Shown: positions 1-4,405 of the stretch, one piece after another
Layout of the letters: each line of letters opens with the position of its first letter
How positions within the stretch are numbered: position 1 is the stretch's first letter
NCBI GenBank assembly: GCA_030146745.1
Contig: JASLBD010000036.1
Span: forward strand, 1-7,457
Reading direction: 5' to 3'
Source: Allosphingosinicella sp.
Lineage (GTDB): Bacteria > Pseudomonadota > Alphaproteobacteria > Sphingomonadales > Sphingomonadaceae
Length of the DNA stretch: 7,457 bases
Notes under the pieces: model-generated
Database searches by the model: none
Told to the model about the DNA's origin: nothing
The model's input: the letters and a program-made list of their open reading frames with translations, nothing else
Made by a program: the position numbers and the translations under genes

Positions 1-271
1 TGTGCTCGAACAGGTGGGCGAAGCCGGAGCGCCCTTCCGGATCGTGCTTGGACCCGACCTCGTACCAGACCGAGACCGAGACGTTGGCGGTGCTGGTGTC
101 GCGCATCGAGATGACCCGAAGGCCGTTGGCGAGCCGGCGCTGCTTATACTGGAGCGGCGGAACCTCGATCGGGCTCGCCGCCGGAGCCGCCGACAGCGCC
201 GCTCCGCCCCCGGCCAGTCCCGCCGCCGCCGTCACGGCGAGCAGAGCCGCCTTCATCGCCACGAAGCGCAT
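1..271 (-). CDS. M16 (insulinase/pitrilysin-like) zinc metallopeptidase, N-terminal part, exported
   Basis: Only the first 90 codons are present; the gene runs off the left edge. The product starts with a basic-hydrophobic leader (MRFVAMKAALLAVTAAAG, then an Ala-rich stretch to about residue 33), a likely Sec signal peptide, so the enzyme should act in the periplasm or envelope. The mature part has the M16 N-terminal pattern: a LANGLRVI strand, then VSVWYEVGSKHDPEGRSGFA, then HLFEH at residues 86-90. HLFEH is the inverted zinc motif HxxEH, in which the two His bind zinc and the Glu is the catalytic base. M16 peptidases of this type degrade peptides and are often encoded as two tandem halves; any second half lies outside. 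The ATG at 271 is chosen because GAGGGGAGAAG lies just upstream. An in-frame ATG five codons later is a weaker alternative. The family call is firm; the substrate is unknown. Confidence 0.9.
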   Translation of the reverse strand, partial: MRFVAMKAALLAVTAAAGLAGGGAALSAAPAASPIEVPPLQYKQRRLANGLRVISMRDTSTANVSVSVWYEVGSKHDPEGRSGFAHLFEH

Positions 272-389
272 TGTCTTCTCCCCTCGAAATCCCGTTGGAA
301 CAAAGGGATAGTTTGCGCGGACCGACGGCGCCAGTGGGCTTTCGATGCAGGTCTTGCTTGTTTGGGCCGGCGCGGCGCCCGGCCCCCGC

Positions 390-473
390 CGTCACCCTGG
401 ACTTGTTTCAGGGTCCAGTTGGTCGCCGTCGTGCCGGTGGAAACCTGGATGCTGAAACAAGTTCAGCATGACG
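390..473. repeat. Two-armed palindromic intergenic repeat (TTGTTTCAG type)
   Basis: Two 28-base arms at 390-417 and 446-473 are inverted copies with about 5 mismatches. Each arm also folds on itself: CCCTGGA/TTCAGGG around CTTGT on the left, and GCTGAA/TTCAGC around ACAAG on the right. The result is two adjacent hairpins, or one long cruciform, with a 28-base centre. The shared core is ACTTGTTTCAG and its complement. The architecture resembles dispersed palindromic repeats (REP/BIME-like) common between genes in sphingomonads. Function is unknown; mRNA 3'-end protection or a nucleoid-protein site are possibilities. Confidence 0.75.
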
Positions 474-555
474 AAGGCGGGCCTCGGCCGGGTAGGCGCG
501 TTGCGAGCAGCTCGGGCTCCCGGGGCGCGAAAGGCGATGCCGAGACCAAGCGGTC

Positions 556-569
556 TTGACATAGATTAA
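556..569. promoter_or_regulatory. Near-match to an FNR/FixK-type box
   Basis: TTGACATAGATTAA fits TTGA-N6-TCAA except for one base in the right half (TTAA). It lies 17 bases past the end of the DUF6894 gene and about 285 bases upstream of the M16 start, an awkward distance for direct activation. It also contains TTGACA, but I see no matching -10 at 16-18 bases. It may be chance. Confidence 0.2.
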
Positions 570-585
570 GTGCCGCGCGACCGAC

Positions 586-834
586 CTAAATTTCGGAGGC
601 GGTTTCTATCTGGACCGCATCGCCGAAGGTGAGGGCGAGGACCGGACTGCCCCGTTCGTCCTCCACCTCGATCCGATGGTGGAGGCTCAGGCGGCCGCGC
701 ATGATCTGATCGCACATCATGGCCCTGGCGCCGGCCAGCGCCGCGGCCCGGGCGGCCTGCGCGTCGGCCAGCTCGAGCCCGTCCTCGTCCTTGACGACGA
801 CGTCGTCGATGACATGAAAAAAGAAACGCGGCAT
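586..834 (-). CDS. DUF6894-family small protein
   Basis: An 82-residue protein of unknown function. It begins MPRFFFHVIDD, continues with an acidic DEDGLELAD segment and an Ala-rich helix (about residues 25-45), and ends with a strand pair, HHRIEVEDERGSPVLALTFGDAV. This is the usual DUF6894 layout: MPRYFFH start, D.EG.EL.D turn, helix, then W/H-R-x-E-V-x-D-E-x-G. The family is common in alphaproteobacteria and its role is not established. No signal peptide or membrane segment is seen. The start at 834 is chosen over an in-frame ATG at 870 because AGGGG lies five bases upstream and the family begins at MPR. It sits 52 bases downstream of the Crp/Fnr regulator gene on the same strand and may be co-transcribed with it. 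Confidence 0.85.
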   Translation of the reverse strand: MPRFFFHVIDDVVVKDEDGLELADAQAARAAALAGARAMMCDQIMRGRLSLHHRIEVEDERGSPVLALTFGDAVQIETASEI

Positions 835-886
835 CCCCACCCCTATGCATTTGCGAAGGGGAGGGGCCATTACCTGGTTTAGGAAA

Positions 887-1660
887 TCAGTGTTTGATCC
901 AGGTTGGCCTGTCGAGTTGGCGTTCCATGTGGAGGTAGTTCGGATTGAAGCCCGACGCCTTCTCCAGCGCCCGATAATCGTGGATCGTGAGCAGCCCCTG
1001 GCGGAAGCTGATCAGATCCTCGGACCGCAGGCGCTGAAGCACCCGATTGACGTGGACGGAGGTGAGGCCGAGCGCGTCGCCCATCTCCTCCTGGGTGAGC
1101 GGAAGGTCGAACCGGTCGCCGTTGACGAGGCCGATATTCTTCATCCTGACATAGAGCTCGCAGATCAAATGGCCGAGCGCCTCATAAGCTTCGCGCCGGC
1201 CGATGTTGACGATCCAGCTTCGAAGCACCGCCTCGTCGACCAGGGTCGACCACCAGAAGGCCTTGGCGAGCGAAGGCCGCCCGGTCAGCTCTTCCATCTT
1301 GCCGCGGGGAACGAAGGCCACCTTGGAGCGGGTCAGAGTCGCGATGCCATGATCCATCTCGCCCAGGATGGTGACGTGAAGGTCGCAGAAATCGCCCGGG
1401 ATGAGGAAGGCGGTAATCTGCCGCGCCCCGTCGGGCAGCAATTTGTAGCGCGCCGCCCAGCCCTCCACCATCAGGTGGACATGGTCGGGACGGTCGCCTT
1501 CGCGGATGATGCTTCGGCGCGCCCCGATCTCGCGGGGATCGGCATAGAGGGAGTTGAGAGCGTCGCGGTCCTCCTCCGGGAGGCGGCCCCGGGTCTCAAG
1601 CTTGGCTACCAGGGGAGTGTCGAGGGCCCTGTCTGCGAGCTTCTGCTGGGTTCCGGCCAT
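887..1660 (-). CDS. Crp/Fnr-family transcriptional regulator (paralogue 1, most divergent)
   Basis: A 257-residue regulator: cyclic-nucleotide-binding-like beta-barrel (about 35-125), long dimer helix (about 132-178), then winged helix-turn-helix (LTQEEMGDALGLTSVHVNRVLQRL, about 188-212). It lacks the clustered N-terminal cysteines that hold the FNR Fe-S cluster. The barrel segment where CRP has its cAMP-contacting Arg reads GDFCDLHVTILGEMDHGIATLT, so cAMP is an unlikely ligand; the true signal is unknown. The recognition helix reads S-V-H-V-N-R, without the Glu that FNR and CRP use for their TTGA/TGTGA half-sites, so its operator probably differs. It shares the tail FNPNYLH with the other two regulators here. 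ATG at 1660 is the only plausible start; GGAGGT lies unusually close (one base). It is transcribed divergently from paralogue 2 and precedes the DUF6894 gene. Confidence 0.92.
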   Translation of the reverse strand: MAGTQQKLADRALDTPLVAKLETRGRLPEEDRDALNSLYADPREIGARRSIIREGDRPDHVHLMVEGWAARYKLLPDGARQITAFLIPGDFCDLHVTILGEMDHGIATLTRSKVAFVPRGKMEELTGRPSLAKAFWWSTLVDEAVLRSWIVNIGRREAYEALGHLICELYVRMKNIGLVNGDRFDLPLTQEEMGDALGLTSVHVNRVLQRLRSEDLISFRQGLLTIHDYRALEKASGFNPNYLHMERQLDRPTWIKH

Positions 1661-1861
1661 GACCTCCGATACAGCATCGGCGGAACCGCCGCCATGACAA
1701 ACAGCATCAGAAGCTAATTTATGTTAGATACCGGACGGCTATCGCAGGTGAAATACTTGTCCGCCATCCTGGGCTAGAAGGGCATCATCACCGGTAGATC
1801 ATACGGGCACCGGTGGCCGAGAGAATTTTTTGCTCCCGCCCTTCCAGCCGCGGAGAGCAAA
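1661..1861. promoter_or_regulatory. Divergent promoter region between two Crp/Fnr-family genes
   Basis: About 200 non-coding bases serve two divergent regulator genes. The most AT-rich spot, 1711-1730, carries CTAA-N6-TTAG (1714-1727) overlapping TTTATGTTAGATA (1718-1730). The same TTTA-N3-TAGATA string recurs before paralogue 3. A second possible element is two ACCGGT copies at 1790-1795 and 1809-1814. The plus-strand gene has GGAGAG at 1852-1857, four bases before its ATG. No clear -35/-10 pair and no TTGA-N6-TCAA box are visible. Confidence 0.45.
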
Positions 1862-2617
1862 ATGGCCGTCCCTGAAGGTATCGAGCGCGTGCTGCGAAGG
1901 CTAGAAACGCGCGGCCCGCTCGACGACGCGGATCGCGCCGCGGTTCGAGCCCTTCCCTTCAGTGCCCGAACGCTCGAGCCCGCCGGCTATCTGGTCCGCG
2001 AAGGCGAGCCGCCGGAAACGTGCGCGCTGCTGTTCAGCGGCTTCGCCTTCCGCCACAAGGTGACCGGCGTGGGCGAGCGCCAGATCATGGCCGTCCACAT
2101 GCGGGGCGAGTTCCTCGACCTCCAGAACAGCTTCCTCGAGGTCGCCGATCACAACGTCCAGGCGCTGACCCGCTGCGAGATCGCCTCGGTGCCGGTGACG
2201 GCGCTTCGAACCCTCACGTTCGACCGGCCGAGGGTGGGGCGGGCGATGTGGATCGAGACTCTGATCGACGCCGCCATCTTCCGCGAATGGATCGTCAACG
2301 TCGGGCGGCGGGATTCGATCAGCCGGATCTCCCATCTGCTCTGCGAGTTCGCGCTCAGGCTGCAAGCGGCCGGGCTCGCCAAGGAGCATCGCTACGAAAT
2401 GCCGATGACCCAGGAGCAGATCGCCGACTGCACCGGCCTCACCCCCGTCCACGTCAACCGGGTGCTGAAGGAGCTTGGCCGGATGGGCCTGATCGAGCGC
2501 GACAAGCGCGCCGTTGCGATCGTCCAGTGGGAGCGGCTCCAGCATATCGGCGACTTCAACACCCGCTATCTTCACCTCGAGGCCGGCGGTCCGACCAACA
2601 TCGCCTCGGCGCGCTGA
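1862..2617 (+). CDS. Crp/Fnr-family transcriptional regulator (paralogue 2)
   Basis: A 251-residue regulator with an N-terminal cNMP-type beta-barrel (about 25-118), a dimer helix containing FREWIVNVGRRDS (about 140-152) and a winged helix-turn-helix (MTQEQIADCTGLTPVHVNRVLKEL, 182-205). The pocket region reads GEFLDLQNSFLEVADHNVQALT; the Arg-Ser/Thr pair that holds cAMP in CRP is absent. The few cysteines are scattered and do not form the FNR Fe-S set. The recognition helix has P-V-H-V-N-R where FNR has V-E-T-I-S-R: the Arg is kept, Glu and Ser are lost. The tail GDFNTRYLHLE is shared with paralogue 3. Over the last 70 residues it is about 64% identical to paralogue 3, indicating local duplication. 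Start chosen from GGAGAG four bases upstream. Its target and ligand cannot be read from the sequence. Confidence 0.93.
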   Translation: MAVPEGIERVLRRLETRGPLDDADRAAVRALPFSARTLEPAGYLVREGEPPETCALLFSGFAFRHKVTGVGERQIMAVHMRGEFLDLQNSFLEVADHNVQALTRCEIASVPVTALRTLTFDRPRVGRAMWIETLIDAAIFREWIVNVGRRDSISRISHLLCEFALRLQAAGLAKEHRYEMPMTQEQIADCTGLTPVHVNRVLKELGRMGLIERDKRAVAIVQWERLQHIGDFNTRYLHLEAGGPTNIASAR

Positions 2618-2651
2618 CGGGCGTTTCCCACGCGCGACCTTCCGGCCTCTT

Positions 2652-2792
2652 CCCCTCTCCCGTCTTTACGGGAGAGGAGGGGCCCGCCGCGAAGCGGTGG
2701 GAGGTGAGGGTCTGTAGTCCGGACTCAGCAAGACCCTCACCTCCCAAGCCTTCGGCTTGGGCCCCTCCTCTCCCGCGAAAAGCGGGAGAGGG
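2652..2792. repeat. Nested multi-stem palindromic repeat (CTCTCCCG type)
   Basis: A 141-base element of stacked inverted repeats. Outer arms: CCCTCTCCCG (2653-2662) with CGGGAGAGGG (2783-2792). Next: GGAGAGGAGGGGCCC (2671-2685) with its perfect complement at 2759-2773. Innermost: GGGAGGTGAGGGTCT (2699-2713) with its perfect complement at 2731-2745. Small hairpins branch from it: CCGC-GAA-GCGG (about 2687-2697), CCCAAGCC-TTC-GGCTTGGG (2743-2761) and CTCTCCCGC-GAAAA-GCGGGAGAG (2768-2790). As RNA it could form a branched, cloverleaf-like fold. It starts about 35 bases after paralogue 2 and could act as a 3' end or terminator. Similar elements recur between genes in sphingomonads and relatives; a mobile or non-autonomous origin is possible but unproven. 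Confidence 0.85.
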
Positions 2793-2853
2793 ATTCTTAC
2801 GATCCTTGTCGCTAGCCCCGGCGAACCGCCCGAAAAACAACTAAATTTTTGCG

Positions 2854-2869
2854 TTTAATCTAGATAAAA
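2854..2869. promoter_or_regulatory. AT-rich palindrome upstream of Crp/Fnr paralogue 3
   Basis: TTTAATCTAGATAAAA is a 16-base palindrome with one mismatched pair (7 of 8 positions symmetric), centred about 107 bases before the GTG start. It is the only AT-rich patch in the leader. Its TTTA-N3-TAGATA core recurs at 1718-1730, before the divergent paralogues 1 and 2. It is a candidate operator, possibly for one of these regulators, or part of the promoter. The functional reading is inference only. Confidence 0.35.
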
Positions 2870-2968
2870 GTACAGCTCCCAACCGCTGCCTATGAATGCA
2901 CGGTGAGGGGGCAACCGGACGGAAGCCGAGGCCGGACGCCCCTTTTGCCGTGGGGACAAGGAGTTGCC

Positions 2969-3718
2969 GTGCCGGACATGCATCCGACCTTCGAGAAGAT
3001 GGTCCGCCGCCTCGAGCGCCGGTCGCCGCTGAGCCAGGCCGACCGGGAAGCCTTGCTGGGGCTCCCGTACAATTTGAAGAAGCTGCCCGCCAACGGCCAC
3101 ATCGTCCGCGACGGCGACATCCCCGAATTCTGCACCTTGCTCCTCTCCGGCTTCGCCTATCGCTACAAGCTGACCGGCGAGGGCGGGCGGCAGATCATCT
3201 CGCTGCACTGCGCGGGCGAGTTCCTCGACCTCCAGAACAGCTTTCTCGGAGTCGCCGATCACAGCGTCCAGATGCTGACGGAGGGAGAGCTCGCCTTCAT
3301 CCCGCCCGGCACGATCGAGCAGCTCGCGCTCTCCAATGCCGCGATCGGACGGGCGCTGTGGATCGACAGCCTGATCGACGCCGCGATCTTCCGGGAATGG
3401 GTGGTCAATGTCGGCCGGCGCGACAGCCGGGCTCGGGTCGCGCATCTGCTCTGCGAATTCTCGCTTCGCCTCGAAGCGGCGGGACTCGCCAGCAACCACA
3501 CCTACGAGCTTCCCATGACCCAGGAGCAGCTCGCCGACGCGGTCGGGCTGACCTCGGTCCACGTCAACCGGGTGCTCAAGCAATTGGGCGAGGAAGGGCT
3601 GATCAGCCGCGACCGCCGGGCGATAGTGATCCGCGACTGGAACCGGATGCGCCAGGCCGGCGACTTCAACGAGCGCTATCTGCACCACGACTCGAGCGGA
3701 ACGCGGGAAGCCGCCTGA
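2969..3718 (+). CDS. Crp/Fnr-family transcriptional regulator (paralogue 3)
   Basis: A 249-residue regulator, sister of paralogue 2: beta-barrel (about 25-120), dimer helix with FREWVVNVGRRDS (about 141-153), winged helix-turn-helix MTQEQLADAVGLTSVHVNRVLKQL (183-206), and the same GDFNERYLHHD tail. The pocket region GEFLDLQNSFLGVADHSVQMLT again lacks the CRP cAMP signature, and no FNR-type Fe-S cysteines exist. The recognition helix S-V-H-V-N-R matches paralogue 1. I chose the GTG at 2969 because AAGGAG (2958-2963) is five bases upstream and the N-terminus then matches paralogue 2 (MVRRLERRSPL against VLRRLETRGPL). The in-frame ATG at 2903 would add 22 unconserved residues, and ATG 2978 is too far from the ribosome site. 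It is followed six bases later by a palindromic repeat. Confidence 0.92.
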   Translation: MPDMHPTFEKMVRRLERRSPLSQADREALLGLPYNLKKLPANGHIVRDGDIPEFCTLLLSGFAYRYKLTGEGGRQIISLHCAGEFLDLQNSFLGVADHSVQMLTEGELAFIPPGTIEQLALSNAAIGRALWIDSLIDAAIFREWVVNVGRRDSRARVAHLLCEFSLRLEAAGLASNHTYELPMTQEQLADAVGLTSVHVNRVLKQLGEEGLISRDRRAIVIRDWNRMRQAGDFNERYLHHDSSGTREAA

Positions 3719-3723
3719 GCCTC

Positions 3724-3817
3724 CGTCATTCCGGCGAGGCCGGAATCCATGAACATCGTCCGGCGCGAAACCGACGTGAACCGTGTTCATGGATCCCGGA
3801 TCAAGTCCGGGATGACG
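3724..3817. repeat. Two-armed palindromic intergenic repeat (CGTCATTCCGG type)
   Basis: The left arm (about 3724-3754) begins CGTCATTCCGG and ends ATCCATGAAC. The right arm (about 3785-3817) is its near-complement, GTTCATGGAT to GGGATGACG. Each arm has its own hairpin: TTCCGG/CCGGAA on the left, TCCCGGA/TCCGGGA around TCAAG on the right. It starts six bases after the stop codon of paralogue 3 and probably ends up in that mRNA's 3' end. The outer CGTCAT...ATGACG ends resemble those of the repeat at 390-473 (CGTCA...TGACG), although the cores differ. Confidence 0.8.
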
Positions 3818-3899
3818 GACATGAGGATGACGGGTCCCTGATCCATGTACTAGCGCACCCGCACCAAATGGGGGAAGCTCGAGTCGTTGTAGAGTATCA

Positions 3900-3912
3900 C
3901 CCCGAGTCGGGG
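3900..3912. promoter_or_regulatory. Short perfect dyad at the ribosome site of the first small gene
   Basis: CCCCGA-G-TCGGGG is a perfect 6-base inverted repeat with a one-base centre. It ends ten bases before the ATG at 3923, and its right half supplies the only ribosome-binding-like string (GGGGAA). GAGTCG at its centre repeats an upstream GAGTCG at 3880-3885. A protein bound here, or pairing with upstream RNA, could hide the ribosome site. It may also be chance in GC-rich DNA. Confidence 0.3.
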
Positions 3913-3922
3913 AATCGGCCTA

Positions 3923-4105
3923 ATGTCCCGCCAGGATCGAATCAGCCACCATGTGGACCGCGCGTTCGAGGAGCTCGACCGCGCCCGAAGCGCCGCGTCG
4001 CCCGAAGCGGCGATGGCGCACCTCGCTTTGTCGGAGCTCCACCTCGGCCGGATGAAGGCGCTCAGCGACGCGCCCGAAAGGCCGGTCCTGCGCCTCGTCG
4101 ATTAG
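3923..4105 (+). CDS. Small unannotated helical protein, first of a paralogous pair
   Basis: I do not recognise a named family. The product has 60 residues, no signal peptide and no membrane segment. It looks like two amphipathic helices: residues about 7-24 (ISHHVDRAFEELDRARSA) and about 27-47 (EAAMAHLALSELHLGRMKAL), joined by a short SPE turn, with a short charged tail. It aligns without gaps to the protein at 4187-4372 (21 of 46 positions identical), which supports both as real genes. Small proteins with an RA..ELD.A...........HL.LAE.HL.R pattern occur in sphingomonads, to my recollection, as hypotheticals. GGGGAA (3909-3914) is eight bases before the ATG. It lies about 200 bases downstream of Crp/Fnr paralogue 3 on the same strand, with a repeat between. 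Role unknown; a small adaptor or helical dimer is a guess. Confidence 0.7.
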   Translation: MSRQDRISHHVDRAFEELDRARSAASPEAAMAHLALSELHLGRMKALSDAPERPVLRLVD

Positions 4106-4122
4106 GAAAAGCCTAAGTTAAT

Positions 4123-4128
4123 CATAAT
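4123..4128 (+). promoter_or_regulatory. Possible -10 element upstream of the second small gene
   Basis: CATAAT matches the sigma-70 -10 consensus at 5 of 6 bases and lies in the most AT-rich stretch between the two small genes (4113-4133). The expected -35 position (about 4100-4105) is poor. If used, transcription would start near 4135 and the FNR-type box at 4140-4153 would lie just downstream, in a repressing position. Confidence 0.2.
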
Positions 4129-4139
4129 TTTAGCGGAAC

Positions 4140-4153
4140 TTGATCGAGGTCAA
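4140..4153. promoter_or_regulatory. Perfect FNR/FixK-type box
   Basis: TTGATCGAGGTCAA fits the FNR/FixK/Anr consensus TTGAT-N4-(A/G)TCAA, with all eight core bases of TTGA-N6-TCAA present. It lies in the 81-base gap between the two small genes, 33 bases before the ATG at 4187. If used as a class II activator site (centred at -41.5), transcription would start at about 4188, practically on the ATG, implying a leaderless message; CAAGAT at 4176-4181 would be a weak -10. Otherwise it could repress from the CATAAT element. The three regulators in this window lack the Glu of FNR-type recognition helices, so the likely binder is a true FNR/FixK encoded elsewhere. Confidence 0.55.
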
Positions 4154-4186
4154 GGACGGCGGACCGCGCCCGGATCAAGATGAACC

Positions 4187-4372
4187 ATGGACGACGAAGA
4201 GATCAGCTACCATTCCAGCCGCGCCCTGGCCGAGCTCGACCAGGCGCGCCGCTGCGTCGACGTCCACGCCGCGCGCCGCCACCTCCAGCTCGCCGAGCAG
4301 CATCTCGACCGCATGCGCAGCCTGTGCCGCGGCGCCGCGGCGACCGATCCCGCCCCGCCCGGGCTGGCGTGA
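4187..4372 (+). CDS. Small unannotated helical protein, second of a paralogous pair, behind an FNR-type box
   Basis: A 61-residue protein, not assigned to a named family. It keeps the same two-helix core as its neighbour: EISYHSSRALAELDQARR (about 5-22) and HAARRHLQLAEQHLDRMRSL (about 27-46). Conserved positions include I-S-x-H, R-A, E-L-D-x-A-R and H-L-x-L-x-E-x-H-L-x-R-M. It differs in two cysteines (residues 23 and 47) at the helix ends, absent from the first copy, which might allow disulphide or metal chemistry. The C-terminal 13 residues are Ala/Pro-rich and probably disordered. No good ribosome site precedes the ATG, fitting either weak translation or a leaderless message started from the FNR-type box. 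A perfect hairpin begins four bases past the stop. If the box works, the gene would respond to oxygen or a related redox signal. Confidence 0.7.
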   Translation: MDDEEISYHSSRALAELDQARRCVDVHAARRHLQLAEQHLDRMRSLCRGAAATDPAPPGLA

Positions 4373-4375
4373 TCT

Positions 4376-4404
4376 TGCCTCCCCATGCTGCGCATGGGGA
4401 GGCA
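4376..4404. terminator. Hairpin between convergent genes, probable bidirectional terminator
   Basis: TGCCTCCCCATG and CATGGGGAGGCA form a perfect 12-base stem around CTGCG, or 13 pairs with a TGC loop. It fills the 33-base gap between the second small gene (stop at 4370-4372) and the response regulator (stop at 4406-4408, minus strand). Neither side has a T-tract, so it is not a classic intrinsic terminator, but U-poor hairpins of this kind are common between convergent genes in GC-rich alphaproteobacteria. Confidence 0.7.
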
Positions 4405-4405
4405 G

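Larger units (their letters stand above)
272..585. other. Non-coding stretch between the M16 gene and the DUF6894 gene
   Basis: No frame here has a good start, ribosome site and codon bias. It holds the M16 ribosome site (GAGGGGAGAAG at about 274-285, minus strand), presumably the M16 promoter, a two-armed palindromic repeat (390-473) and an FNR-like sequence (556-569). I cannot point to a convincing -35/-10 pair for the M16 gene. Confidence 0.6.

Noticed and set aside
390..473. CRISPR array or tRNA in the repeat regions
   Set aside because: The repeats are inverted pairs, not regularly spaced direct repeats, and no tRNA cloverleaf with a T-loop signature is seen.
845..1717. 290-codon open frame on the plus strand
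   Set aside because: It is antisense to Crp/Fnr paralogue 1, which has clear family motifs in the opposite frame; no ribosome site or recognisable domain.
2903..2968. Upstream ATG adding 22 residues to regulator paralogue 3
   Set aside because: The extension is not matched in paralogue 2, and AAGGAG is placed correctly for the GTG at 2969.
887..3718. Calling the regulators FNR, FixK or cAMP-CRP
   Set aside because: No Fe-S cysteine set, no CRP-type cAMP pocket, and the recognition helix lacks the family Glu; only the superfamily name is supported.
2896..4116. 406-codon open frame on the plus strand
   Set aside because: It is a shifted frame over paralogue 3, the repeat and the first small gene; very Arg/Pro-rich composition typical of a GC-rich shadow.
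4135..4160. EcfG promoter (GGAAC at 4135-4139) for the second small gene
   Set aside because: The bases 16-17 downstream read ACGG/CGGC, not CGTT; the FNR-type box explains the site better.
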